From: Heliobacterium mobile
Lineage (GTDB): Bacteria > Bacillota > Desulfitobacteriia > Heliobacteriales > Heliobacteriaceae
DNA: 64,000 nucleotides
Assembly: GCF_009720735.1 (NCBI RefSeq)
Contig: NZ_WNKU01000015.1
Location: 1-64,000, forward strand
Reading direction: 5' to 3'
The notes under the pieces are model-generated. The model made no database searches. It was not told the DNA's origin and worked only from the letters and a program-made list of their open reading frames with translations. Positions 33,760-41,954 of this stretch are shown piece by piece (position 1 is the first letter of the stretch; every line of letters begins with the position of its first letter). A program made the translations under genes and the position numbers.

Positions 33760-34704
33760 CCAACTAAGCCAATCAATCTCTCTTACAGAATGAGCTATCC
33801 TCTTTAGATTATCCCTTGATAACTCATTGACGTCTTTTACATCGTCCGGCAGTCGGAGTGTTTTAAGGCAGACATATCCCCCCAACTGCCGGATAATACT
33901 TTCGGCAATCCTTTTCCCGGCACGGTCGTTATCGGTAGCAATTATAAGCTCTTGAATGGGCGATTGGAGAATCAGTTCTCGCTGGCGCGGCGACAGATGG
34001 GCTCCTCCGAGTGCGATAGCTGGTTGTCCTATCTGCCATAGGGTGATCGCGTCGATTTCGCTCTCGACGATATATGCCCGAGATGCTCCTCTCTGGTAGA
34101 TGAGATTCATCCCATAGACGTGATTTTTCACGGGTTGCCCATCCGATACATACCAGAACCATTTGTGGGTCACGCTGCGGAACTTAATGGTCGCTAACGC
34201 CCCCTCCCGGTCAAACCAAGGAAACGTAATGGCCCTATTCTTTCGGTCATAGCCAATCTGAAAGGCTCGTTGATACCGCTCCTGAATACCTCGTTGTTCT
34301 AAAAGGTATGGGTGACGATATCGGTATTCTATTAATCGTTCCATGGATAAGGGGGGCAACTGGGATTCCTCTACGGGAAGACGAAAGGATAACTGAACGG
34401 AATCAATGTCCTTTACATGAATACCATACTCTTCTAGCAGGTAACTTTCCGTTTCAAAAATCGTTTCATTCCGCAACCAGGACAGGAGCTTCGAGAATCC
34501 GCCCTTTTTCCATTCCTCATCATCACTTCCGCTATCAATCCAAACTCCAGTATGAAGATGGACCGCAAAAGAGGGATGGCGTTCGGAACGAAAGGGGGAA
34601 CAGGCGAGGAACTTATCCCCCCTCAACCGTGGCCGTTGCCAGTCATACAATTGAAGTTCTCTGGTGATGTCCACGTCTATTTCGTGGCCCCGAATTGTGA
34701 CCAT
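33730..34704 (-). CDS. DNA primase with TOPRIM domain
   Basis: A 324-aa primase-like protein. An N-terminal segment resembles the CHC2 primase region but lacks the cysteines (GDKFLACSPFRSERHPSFAVH). TOPRIM motifs follow: AYIVESEIDAITLWQ and LIIATDNDRAGKRI (Glu and Asp-x-Asp). It would prime phage DNA synthesis with the DnaB/DnaC pair. Overlaps the antirepressor gene by one base. Confidence 0.75.
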   Translation of the reverse strand: MVTIRGHEIDVDITRELQLYDWQRPRLRGDKFLACSPFRSERHPSFAVHLHTGVWIDSGSDDEEWKKGGFSKLLSWLRNETIFETESYLLEEYGIHVKDIDSVQLSFRLPVEESQLPPLSMERLIEYRYRHPYLLEQRGIQERYQRAFQIGYDRKNRAITFPWFDREGALATIKFRSVTHKWFWYVSDGQPVKNHVYGMNLIYQRGASRAYIVESEIDAITLWQIGQPAIALGGAHLSPRQRELILQSPIQELIIATDNDRAGKRIAESIIRQLGGYVCLKTLRLPDDVKDVNELSRDNLKRIAHSVREIDWLSWLYSGHQKPN

Positions 34705-35507
34705 TACGCCGCCTGTGGTTCGGACATACCAAGGGCAGCTATCATTTCATCCACGACCTCGATGGCAACGGATAAATAACCAATTGAACTGAGATACTTT
34801 GGTCGAGTCAACCCAAATTCCTTTCCTTCACTCGGATTAATCTTGTATTGTCTGTAAAACTCCCTATCAAAGTCCACACACCACACCTTTTTAACTGGGA
34901 TACCGGACTTTTGCGAGAACAAGTATATTTTCTTAGATAAGGCCTCCCGTAGTTCCTGGTCAGCAAAGTATTCACTATCCGATATGAATTTCGGTGTCCC
35001 TGAATTCCAACGGCTTTTTTTGAACAATTGAAATTCTTCCTTTAGTTGTTCAAGTTCCGTTCTTGTTTCTGTCGCGATAGATAGAGCATGACTAACCGTT
35101 TTTTCATTTAATATAAGGCGGTCTACCGTCATGGAAAGAACATCTTCCACTCGTATTTTCGATGAAGCTTTCTCCTTCAGACAGTAATACTCGTCAACTA
35201 ACATCTCATATGCCTCCCAAGCTCGGTCGGTTTCGATGGACTTGGCGTGCATAAAGGCTCCTTTTTCGGTCCAAAGGTATAGGGAGCTAGCTCTGGTCCC
35301 AACGACTTCGTTTAAATCGAACTCGTTCTTAAACTGTTTTAAGTCCGCGCCCTTCAGAATGAAGTAGTGCTTACCTTCTTTATATCTGAGTTTATTGCGC
35401 GAAAAGTTCTGATTAATTTTTATTGTTTCAGTTTCATACGCTTCAGCTAGTTGAGATGTAGTTAAAACCCGTTGCCCTTGATGTTCAATAACCCGTAGAT
35501 TCGTCAT
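34704..35507 (-). CDS. ORF6N/ORF6C-type antirepressor-like protein
   Basis: A 267-aa protein whose N-terminus fits the ORF6N domain (QRVLTTSQLAEAYETETIKI ... GKHYFILKG ... LYLWTEKGAFMHAKSIETD). The C-terminal half is helical and ORF6C-like. Such phage proteins bind DNA or repressors to control the lytic switch. ATG behind AAAGGAG. A decayed helicase tail lies just upstream. Confidence 0.7.
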   Translation of the reverse strand: MTNLRVIEHQGQRVLTTSQLAEAYETETIKINQNFSRNKLRYKEGKHYFILKGADLKQFKNEFDLNEVVGTRASSLYLWTEKGAFMHAKSIETDRAWEAYEMLVDEYYCLKEKASSKIRVEDVLSMTVDRLILNEKTVSHALSIATETRTELEQLKEEFQLFKKSRWNSGTPKFISDSEYFADQELREALSKKIYLFSQKSGIPVKKVWCVDFDREFYRQYKINPSEGKEFGLTRPKYLSSIGYLSVAIEVVDEMIAALGMSEPQAA

Positions 35508-35524
35508 TCTTTTCTTCTCCTTTA

Positions 35525-35605
35525 ATTAGTAATTTGTTCGGCGACGACTTTATGAAAAGTTCATGTCAATTCGATTACATGACCATATTAGGAACGCGGT
35601 TCTTT
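35525..35605 (-). pseudogene. Decayed duplicate of the DnaB helicase 3' end
   Basis: The minus strand preserves VIELT with flanking codons homologous to the helicase C-terminus (REPNVGQVIELTCNF), including the nucleotides ATCGAATTGACATG. A one-base deletion and an in-frame stop destroy the frame. It lies between two antirepressor genes. Confidence 0.55.
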
Positions 35606-36367
35606 TTAGGCAGCCCCCTTTCTTTTTTGAAGGATTTGCCGAATGAACTCTACACCTTTCGGAGAAACCAATGTGCGACTTTTGGTATGCCACAATCCAT
35701 TGGCGAAGAAGCTATATTCTTTCACGGAGAAATGGTCGCTCTCGATATATTTTTGAAGCGGTAGATTTTTATCCATCCCACTCTTGATTAAAATGCCTTC
35801 ACTGCGTAGTGCCTCATAGGTAAGGTTGCGACCTTCATCCATGGACTTGGCCACTTCCGACATGGTTTGCCATCCATGGGATTCAATAAAGGTATCAAAC
35901 GCTTCTACTTTCGGAGCATCGGCCTCAACCTTGGCGACAAGTTCGAGACGCATTTTTTCTGTCTGGACAAGTGCATCCAACGCTTCCATATAGTTTTGAG
36001 GTAGGATTCGGCCTTCAAAAGTGGGATGTTCTTTTTGATTAACGGAGTATGAACCAGTTTGCCGGATACTCGGCAACACCTCATGGATCACCCAATGTTT
36101 GAACTCCTTAGCTTCCGGTTTGCGACTGGTTAGTATTAGGGAGTATAGGCCAGGTTCATTAATCGTGGTCAGTTCTCGCGGGCCTCGAGACGTGTCCAGT
36201 ATTACTGGACATGTATCTTCTTTATCCAGCCGACCGATGGCATCACGAGATTTGCTAATTCCGAGTACCTCACAGACGTCCTTCGCCACAAACCATGGTT
36301 GACCATCAATCATCACTGTCCGTACTTGATTGCCTTCATAGTTGAATACCTTTTGTAAGTTAGTCAT
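35606..36367 (-). CDS. Bro-N / KilAC phage antirepressor
   Basis: A 253-aa protein: Bro-N domain at the N-terminus (VRTVMIDGQPWFVAKDVCEVLGI, RKPEAKEFKHWVIHEVLPSI) and a KilA-C/ANT domain at the C-terminus (AFDTFIESHGWQTMSEVAKSM). It probably counters the lysogeny repressor. Start at MTNLQKV with AGGAGG about 10 nt upstream, 25 codons inside the longest frame. It carries a 23-bp palindromic sequence also found beside the second recombinase. Confidence 0.85.
   Translation of the reverse strand: MTNLQKVFNYEGNQVRTVMIDGQPWFVAKDVCEVLGISKSRDAIGRLDKEDTCPVILDTSRGPRELTTINEPGLYSLILTSRKPEAKEFKHWVIHEVLPSIRQTGSYSVNQKEHPTFEGRILPQNYMEALDALVQTEKMRLELVAKVEADAPKVEAFDTFIESHGWQTMSEVAKSMDEGRNLTYEALRSEGILIKSGMDKNLPLQKYIESDHFSVKEYSFFANGLWHTKSRTLVSPKGVEFIRQILQKRKGAA
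36192..36214. repeat. 23-bp palindromic sequence, copy 1 (inside antirepressor)
   Basis: A perfect 19-bp palindrome TGTCCAGTATTACTGGACA (36193-36211) in a 23-bp block identical to 58182-58204. Here it codes for residues of the Bro-N domain (DTCPVILDT). Confidence 0.85.
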
Positions 36368-36398
36368 TGCAAAACATCCTCCTAATTTTTGATTGATT

Positions 36399-37658
36399 TT
36401 AGAATTGGTCGGTAATATCCGTTTCCCGAATCCGGCCTTCATTAAAATTGCATGTCAATTCGATCACTTGCCCCACGTTGGGCTCGCGTGCCTTCTCTAT
36501 GGATATCATACCTATCCCATCAGATGCGTCGAACGTGAGGGCTGTCGCGGCGTCCTGAATGACAGCGACGGTCTCGGAATAGTCCGTTAGCCGTGGTGGT
36601 TTTACCAGCCGTCTACCCGCCTCATCTTCCTGTCGCTTCTCCTTTTCGGCGGCCCCCGGTGTTTGATGAACCACCAGTCCGACTACCTGATATCGACCAA
36701 ATATCTGCCGAAGTCGTCGAGATGTAAATGACATCGAATCCCTCATTCGTCCCTTTCCATGATTCATAAGGTTGAATCCATCGATAATCACCATTTTGAT
36801 GTTTTGATACACATGGAGGTCGGCTTCAATGACTTCTAGCGATAGACCAGCCGGTAGGTCCTCCATGGTTTTGATCACATAGGGAGCCAATCCCGTTTCT
36901 GCGTTAAAAGCACTCAGATAGTTGAGATATTGAGCCTCATTCGTTAGCGAACCCCGGCGCAACTTCACATTATCGAAATTCCCCATTAACGTATCCAACC
37001 GCAGGGTTTGTTGCTTTTTGGATAGCTCCGGTGAGTAATGTAGGACGCCAAAGCCGTTCTCCCAAGCCGTTAGGCCCATATGAGAGGCAATCCAAGACTT
37101 TCCCCGGTTCGTAAAGGCCATTAGTAGGACGTAATCGCTAACCTCAAAGCCACCGCCAAGGGCCTCCGTTAATGATGGATAAGGCGTAGGGAGATACGTC
37201 CTTGATCGCTGTTCCTTCGCAGACTCATACCATTGCTTTCGTTCATCGCCGTTTGTCGCGAAGTTTGTTCCAACGTCAAAGCGAACGAGCGTAGTGGTCT
37301 CAATCCGTTCCGTTTCGGTTTTTAACCATTGAACAAACTTATCGCCGGGCAGCTCACTGAATTTCTTCACGGCCTGATTTTGCAGAAGTTCAAAGGCTCG
37401 TCGCTTGGCTGATTGCGCCTTCAAGCGAGTGCATAGGTATTTGAACGTATCGGCCACTTCGGGTTGGTAATCAAAGGTTTCAAACTGGGCTACGACTGTC
37501 CGGTAATCCGGCGTGGTCTGGTTCTCCCGTACATACTCGCGGATAAAGACATACGCTTCACAGAGAGTGGGGAAGTCAGTGATGTCGATTTGATAACGGT
37601 AGAGTACAGCGAAATTCTTTTCATCAAGCACCTTGGAGAGCAGTTGCGATTCCAACAT
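36399..37658 (-). CDS. DnaB-like replicative helicase
   Basis: A 419-aa ring helicase for phage replication. Walker A region AFTNRGKSW (181-189), Walker B VIIDGFNLM, an SRRLRQIFG segment and the C-terminal REPNVGQVIELTCNFNEGRI typical of DnaB. The N-terminal half (1-140) is the loader-contact domain. Overlaps the DnaC-like gene by one base. Confidence 0.85.
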   Translation of the reverse strand: MLESQLLSKVLDEKNFAVLYRYQIDITDFPTLCEAYVFIREYVRENQTTPDYRTVVAQFETFDYQPEVADTFKYLCTRLKAQSAKRRAFELLQNQAVKKFSELPGDKFVQWLKTETERIETTTLVRFDVGTNFATNGDERKQWYESAKEQRSRTYLPTPYPSLTEALGGGFEVSDYVLLMAFTNRGKSWIASHMGLTAWENGFGVLHYSPELSKKQQTLRLDTLMGNFDNVKLRRGSLTNEAQYLNYLSAFNAETGLAPYVIKTMEDLPAGLSLEVIEADLHVYQNIKMVIIDGFNLMNHGKGRMRDSMSFTSRRLRQIFGRYQVVGLVVHQTPGAAEKEKRQEDEAGRRLVKPPRLTDYSETVAVIQDAATALTFDASDGIGMISIEKAREPNVGQVIELTCNFNEGRIRETDITDQF

Positions 37659-38431
37659 TACCTACGCCCTCCCCTGCGCTTGTCTTCTCCTTTGAATGAA
37701 ACTGGAAATGTGGATCCTTCGATACGGCTGGCGATTCGGTCGTCGAGCAGTTGGCCGATCCGTTCAATCGGCTCGTTCGAGGTATAAATGGTTGCTAATT
37801 GCTCTACGGCTCTCGTATCGATGACCTCATAGAACTCATTTTTGAAGGCTTCTGTGGCCTCTCTGATGCCGATATCATCGATGGCCAAGAGAGCTACGGT
37901 CATCATTTGGTCTTTTAGCAGGTAATACTTTTGGCTGGCTTCCTCTTGAAGCGTTCGATGGCCCCGGAACTGGGCGTTGAACGCATTTTGATATTTCGAA
38001 GCGTTGATAAGGAGAGCCGGTAATTCAGTGATCAGTTTTTTCCGGGTGACATGAAGAATGACGCGAGCCACGAGGTACTCGTTTAGAATGGCTGTGGCTG
38101 CGGTGGTTTTTCCGGTTCCTGTTCCTTTTGGATTTACTGCCGGTTCGGGAATGGAGTAGAAATAATATCCTTGGCCGGTGTTTACGTTTTCGATGATATT
38201 GCTACAGTATCTAGCCACGAATTCAAAGGCTAACGGGTTGTCCTTTTCAAAGGGAAGCGTGCGCATCATTGATTGCCTGTACGCCTTTGGAATATCTGTA
38301 ACGCTCCATAGTCCCCCTTCCCCGTTCTCACCGTGGAGTTTTAGGAAGGCGTAGCAGTGGTTGTCGCATCGCTCTGGTTCCCCCGCCTTCTTACATTTGT
38401 GAGCCAGTAAACAGATGGAGTCTAATGTCAT
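37658..38431 (-). CDS. DnaC-like AAA+ helicase loader
   Basis: A 257-aa ATPase that loads the helicase. Walker A KGTGTGKTT (102-110), Walker B LLAIDDIG and sensor Arg region IYTSNEPIERI. The N-terminus has Cys pairs (CKKAGEPERCDNHC) that may bind zinc. Lies between the DnaD-like initiator and DnaB, the standard phage order. Confidence 0.85.
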   Translation of the reverse strand: MTLDSICLLAHKCKKAGEPERCDNHCYAFLKLHGENGEGGLWSVTDIPKAYRQSMMRTLPFEKDNPLAFEFVARYCSNIIENVNTGQGYYFYSIPEPAVNPKGTGTGKTTAATAILNEYLVARVILHVTRKKLITELPALLINASKYQNAFNAQFRGHRTLQEEASQKYYLLKDQMMTVALLAIDDIGIREATEAFKNEFYEVIDTRAVEQLATIYTSNEPIERIGQLLDDRIASRIEGSTFPVSFKGEDKRRGGRR

Positions 38432-39393
38432 CCAGCCTTCCTCCTTCCCATATTTGCAACTTCCTGAAGCATCTGATAAGGGTCGCGGCCTCCAAATTCT
38501 TTTACGATAGGGTCTGATCTCTTATCCTCTTCTTGGGGTAGGGCAAGGGCTTTATTGCCCAGCCACGTCGCCAATTGACCGAGGGAGGGTCGTGGATACT
38601 TGTCTGTTTTCCATGTGGTATCAAAACGCTCGAACACGGTATCCAAGATGGTTTGGATCTGTGGGACCGTAAAATCAGCCAATAGCTTTTTCGCATGAGG
38701 CACATCCCTTCCCCAGTTCACGGAATAGTTCACGTTGTATCGCTCACGGTATTTATGGCAGAAGGATTCAATCACGTCCTTGGGGCCAGAGGGTTCCGTT
38801 GTCTCTTTCTCCACGGTCATCTCTGCCTGCTGCCCTGTATCTGTTCTTGTTAACTGGTTCTTGTTTATTGGTTTCTTGTTACATCGCAAGTTTGGACAAG
38901 TATATAGTTGATCGTTTGAACAAGTGTATGGTTGATCATTTGGACAATCATGTAGTTGATCGTTTGGACAATCGGGTAATTGATCGTTTGGACAATCGCT
39001 TACTTGTTCATCTGAACAATCGGTGCTGTCCTTAGCCTGAATTGGTTCCACACTTCCGTTAAACATCGTTACTTGGGATAGCGGAAGAATCCGGTAAATC
39101 GATCGTTCCTGTATCCCTTTTCCTGGGATGTATTCTTTTTGTCGCTCTACGATGGGTTTACCATTCCAGCGAAAATCAAGTAAGTCGTGGATATAATCGA
39201 AGGCTGTTCTCGGTAATACCCCTAGCTTTTTTGCCACTTGCGCTTGAGTGGGGTAACATTCACCCTCTTCATTCATAAAGGAAGCCAATACAACCAGCGT
39301 GGTGAACCGTCTCGGCCCCAATGCAGTAAGCATCCCTTTGTTTATCATGTCTAAATGTAATTTCAGAAAAAGGCCGACCTGAATATTGCTCAT
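38428..39393 (-). CDS. DnaD-like replication initiator containing octapeptide repeats
   Basis: A 321-aa initiator. The N-terminal winged helix (about 20-90) is followed by a low-complexity region of eight-residue repeats (CPNDQLPD, CPNDQLHD, CSNDQLYT types, about 125-165) and a DnaD/DnaB_2-like helical domain. The repeats are encoded by 24-bp DNA iterons, so the gene itself probably contains the origin, as in lambda O. First gene of the replication operon. Confidence 0.75.
   Translation of the reverse strand: MSNIQVGLFLKLHLDMINKGMLTALGPRRFTTLVVLASFMNEEGECYPTQAQVAKKLGVLPRTAFDYIHDLLDFRWNGKPIVERQKEYIPGKGIQERSIYRILPLSQVTMFNGSVEPIQAKDSTDCSDEQVSDCPNDQLPDCPNDQLHDCPNDQPYTCSNDQLYTCPNLRCNKKPINKNQLTRTDTGQQAEMTVEKETTEPSGPKDVIESFCHKYRERYNVNYSVNWGRDVPHAKKLLADFTVPQIQTILDTVFERFDTTWKTDKYPRPSLGQLATWLGNKALALPQEEDKRSDPIVKEFGGRDPYQMLQEVANMGRRKAG
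38890..39022. repeat. 24-bp iteron array 1 (putative phage origin, in initiator gene)
   Basis: Five 24-bp units and a partial sixth start at 38890, 38914, 38938, 38962, 38986 and 39010. The core GTTTGGACAA with GTTGATC before it forms an imperfect dyad (TTGATCgtttGGACAA). Related arrays occur at 59.9 and 61.2 kb. Confidence 0.85.
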
Positions 39394-39446
39394 GCGATCA
39401 CTTCCTTGGTGTTGAGTGTTGTAGTTTGTTTAGCCCAACGTAATGA

Positions 39447-39486
39447 CCCCCTCTACTTATCAATGTCGCTTTTTTTCATCTGTTGT
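39447..39486 (-). promoter_or_regulatory. Conserved early-operon upstream element, copy 2
   Basis: On the minus strand it reads ATGAAAAAAAGCGACATTGA then TAAGTAGAGGGGG, matching 32572-32611. It precedes the initiator operon by about 55 bp. Confidence 0.6.
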
Positions 39487-39502
39487 TACTTGGGAAATAA
39501 CG

Positions 39503-39541
39503 ACAAAAAAATACCCACCAGCCGTAAAGCTAGTGGGCATA
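39503..39541 (-). terminator. Late operon terminator
   Basis: On the minus strand TGCCCACTAGC / GCTGGTGGGTA is followed by TTTTTTT, after the holin stop. It separates late genes from the replication operon. Confidence 0.85.
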
Positions 39542-39546
39542 AGGGT

Positions 39547-39780
39547 TTATTCCGTTTTTTCATGAAGAATTTTTGTTGCATCGAACAATCCGTTGGCCGA
39601 TAAACCGACGATAATGCCGTTTAGAATACCTGTCTGGATGGTATCAGCGGGGACGTACATGATGCCAGCGAGGATGCCAAGTACAAGCGTGACCAATGGG
39701 ATGTACTTGCTGTCAATGTACGTTTTGGCAAACTGTCCTATGGCAATCAAAACTGCTACAACAATTCCGGATTCAAACAT
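39547..39780 (-). CDS. Phage holin
   Basis: A 77-aa protein with two to three TM segments (GIVVAVLIAIGQFAKTYI, YIPLVTLVLGILAGIMYV, ILNGIIVGLSANGLF) and a charged tail, the pattern of holins of Bacillus-group phages. It would permeabilise the membrane to release the adjacent amidase. Confidence 0.75.
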   Translation of the reverse strand: MFESGIVVAVLIAIGQFAKTYIDSKYIPLVTLVLGILAGIMYVPADTIQTGILNGIIVGLSANGLFDATKILHEKTE

Positions 39781-39825
39781 CTGCTCACCTCCCTTCGTTA
39801 TGGATTGTTATAGGGGAGGTCAGGG

Positions 39826-40461
39826 TTAGGCGATTAGTCCAAGGCGATCCAAAATGACGATCACCCGGTAGAAGGTGGTATCCCCAGTGGGATCGTCTAC
39901 CACGTTTTTGTTCATCAATTTCTTTAGGGAATCTCTTGCCCAATCAGGAATGGTAGCCAACTTTGCTTCAAGCAACCTTTCCTGTTGCCGTTTGGCGATT
40001 GAGGCAATAAAGGCGTCCCATCGTGGCAGGATGAGATGAGGGCAATCTTTTCCCGTCCAGTGTTTGTGGGGAACTACGTTCGTTAGCGGGATGTTGTACT
40101 GTTTCATGAGGTCGATAATCAGGTCAATCGCGTTGGCTTCCGCTTGAGCCAAATTGCCATCGCTATTTTCACAAATCTCTACCCCAAGACTGGTTCGGTT
40201 GCCAGGACCATTCCCTCCATCACCAGCGTGCCAAGCGTTCTCGTTGGTCGGGATGTGTTGGATAATTTGATGGTCATCGACAGAGAAGTGCCAACTGGTC
40301 GTCCCGGCTCCGGGAGACTTGATGAACGCGGCATGACCAGCAGCGTCGGCTCCTGCACTGCCGTTGCCTGTGTTGTGAACGGTGATAAATGTCGGGGTCA
40401 AGGGATAGCCAGGACGATTTTTCGCTCCTTGAGGTACGATGTCTTGAATGATATTTACCAT
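39826..40461 (-). CDS. N-acetylmuramoyl-L-alanine amidase (endolysin)
   Basis: A 211-aa amidase_2 (PGRP fold) endolysin cleaving the stem-peptide linkage of peptidoglycan. Zinc-site residues appear in FITVHNTGNG, ENAWHAGDGG and VVPHKHWTGKDCPH. A short C-terminal helical region follows. Start MVNIIQD with GAAAGGGG upstream, 64 codons inside the longest frame. Sits between two holin-like genes. Confidence 0.9.
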   Translation of the reverse strand: MVNIIQDIVPQGAKNRPGYPLTPTFITVHNTGNGSAGADAAGHAAFIKSPGAGTTSWHFSVDDHQIIQHIPTNENAWHAGDGGNGPGNRTSLGVEICENSDGNLAQAEANAIDLIIDLMKQYNIPLTNVVPHKHWTGKDCPHLILPRWDAFIASIAKRQQERLLEAKLATIPDWARDSLKKLMNKNVVDDPTGDTTFYRVIVILDRLGLIA

Positions 40462-40462
40462 A

Positions 40463-40705
40463 TTAGTTGCCCCTTTCTCGTATTTCTGATTTGATGATTT
40501 GCACGTCGTCGCTGAGTCGTTCGTACTGCTTTGCCAAGATTTCAAACTGCTTCGAGATGTCTTTGAGAAAGTCCGTAAGCCGATCTTCACGACCTCGGGC
40601 CTCCGCCTGCAATCGACGGCTTTCTTGTAGCTGGTATAGATATAAGGAGACAAACAATGAGGCCCACAGGCCTTGCGATAAGGCCTCCGTTAATAGCCCA
40701 TCCAT
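40463..40705 (-). CDS. BhlA/UviB-type holin-like protein
   Basis: An 80-aa protein with one N-terminal TM helix (ALSQGLWASLFVSLYLYQL) followed by a long charged coiled coil, the layout of BhlA/UviB proteins found beside amidases in Bacillota phages. One base separates it from the amidase. Confidence 0.8.
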   Translation of the reverse strand: MDGLLTEALSQGLWASLFVSLYLYQLQESRRLQAEARGREDRLTDFLKDISKQFEILAKQYERLSDDVQIIKSEIRERGN

Positions 40706-40733
40706 AGTTCACCTCCTTTCACTCGGAAACTAA

Positions 40734-40757
40734 TAAAAGACGCTTTTTGCGTCTTAG
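40734..40757 (-). terminator. Terminator after the 56-aa gene
   Basis: On the minus strand GACGC aaaaa GCGTC is followed by TTTTATT, overlapping the end of the 56-aa gene. It separates tail-fibre genes from lysis genes. Confidence 0.75.
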
Positions 40758-40924
40758 TCTTTGAAGAGCATATCAATAATTAAGTCCAACTTTTCCGCTA
40801 AGGTATCGAGGTTCGGCTTCTCCCCTTTTGCCTTGCGGGAGGAGTAATCGGCGATCTTGGCTTTTACACGTTCTGCCTTTTCTTCCCCTTTGGATTTTGG
40901 AATCGCCAGTATTGGCTTCGCCAT
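40754..40924 (-). CDS. Small phage protein (56 aa) after the fibre genes
   Basis: A short gene: GGAGG 9 nt before ATG at 40924, 56 codons, terminator at its end. The product (MAKPILAIPKSKGEEKAERV, ending DLIIDMLFKD) is basic then acidic and helical. No family recognised. Confidence 0.7.
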   Translation of the reverse strand: MAKPILAIPKSKGEEKAERVKAKIADYSSRKAKGEKPNLDTLAEKLDLIIDMLFKD

Positions 40925-40926
40925 TA

Positions 40927-41310
40927 TTATTTCACCTCCACATTGAAAACCGCAGAATCACAGCCAAGTTCCACGGAAGCAAAGTTTATTGAAAATGCAC
41001 CTTTTGCATTGCTGATAAAATCGAATTCGGCCTTTCCGTCGGTAGGGGTTAGGGTTAGGGTCGCGGGTTCGTCGCCGGAATGTTTCACCGTCACAAAGAC
41101 CGGGGTCACGATATCCGGCAGCGGGTTGTCTTGCCAGTCCCTATATTCAACTTGAATGGGTAAAACCTCACCCATATTTAGATCGGTCTTAGCCCCGGTT
41201 ACAACAATTTTAACGGTCATTCCTACAAAAGATTTGGAGAATATAGAATCTCTATCCTTTTCCACTTTATAAACGTATATGTCCTCAATGATATAATCCT
41301 GAGAGTACAC
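40927..41310 (-). CDS. Phage structural protein with Ig-like fold (127 aa)
   Basis: A beta-rich 127-aa protein. The segment MTVKIVVTGAKTDLNMG ... PVFVTVKHSGDEPATL ... GAFSINFASVELG resembles bacterial Ig-like domains used as phage surface decorations. GTG start behind AGGGGGG. It lies among fibre genes, so a tail accessory role is likely. Confidence 0.55.
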   Translation of the reverse strand: MYSQDYIIEDIYVYKVEKDRDSIFSKSFVGMTVKIVVTGAKTDLNMGEVLPIQVEYRDWQDNPLPDIVTPVFVTVKHSGDEPATLTLTPTDGKAEFDFISNAKGAFSINFASVELGCDSAVFNVEVK

Positions 41311-41320
41311 AATAGCCCCC

Positions 41321-41944
41321 CTAAACTCTTATATAAAAAATGGACCACTTGGTATTTGGGGCCGTGCCATTGGATGTATACGAAAAACGGCATTGATTTT
41401 CGCAGTAATACAAAGGGGGAAATGTAAAAATGGAATAGGCGGAGATGGTCGTTGAAAAATACGACGCATTTCCTGAATTATAAGAGTATTGGTACGGGTT
41501 GGGAAAGAACATGGGATAATACCTGTGACTGGTACTCAAGTTATTTCCTCCCGATGCTTTCCACGTAGATACCCCGCCACTTCCGTTTAATGTCGAACCA
41601 TCTAGATTGAAAACAGTTACGGCATCTGTGTTTAATTTGTATCGAACATATTGACTGCTTGCACCCATATCAACATAGCCCGCGAGAATAAGAATTGGCC
41701 CTGTAATCAGAAAAAGGTCTTGATCGGTTACACTTGAAGTGGACGAATTCGAACCATTGACCGAATAAACGGTCTTTCCCGCTGCCCAAGGGGTTCTGTT
41801 CACATTTGCGGTTAATGCTGAAAAATTACTTGCCGAAAGGTCTGTCAAATTGCCTACCTTGGCGTGGACGCTGCCCGTACCGCTCGACGCATCGGTTCGA
41901 AGCCCCACCTGCCGACGCAGGAAAGAAAGCAAGGTTTCATTCAA
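41321..41944 (-). CDS. Tail fibre-associated protein
   Basis: A 207-aa Ser/Asn/Tyr-rich, beta-predicted protein without TM segments. The N-terminal LLSFLRRQVGLRTDASSGTG and C-terminal NTKWSIFYIRV are typical of fibre or baseplate-tip components; no precise family is recognised. TTG start. Position among tail genes suggests receptor-binding apparatus. Confidence 0.5.
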   Translation of the reverse strand: MNETLLSFLRRQVGLRTDASSGTGSVHAKVGNLTDLSASNFSALTANVNRTPWAAGKTVYSVNGSNSSTSSVTDQDLFLITGPILILAGYVDMGASSQYVRYKLNTDAVTVFNLDGSTLNGSGGVSTWKASGGNNLSTSHRYYPMFFPNPYQYSYNSGNASYFSTTISAYSIFTFPPLYYCENQCRFSYTSNGTAPNTKWSIFYIRV

Positions 41945-41954
41945 TCCAAACAGG

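Noticed and set aside
38890-39022. Regular 24-bp repeats could be read as a small CRISPR array
   Set aside because: Repeats are contiguous with no unique spacers, lie inside a coding frame and code for a regular octapeptide; the same dyads recur at two other loci as iterons.
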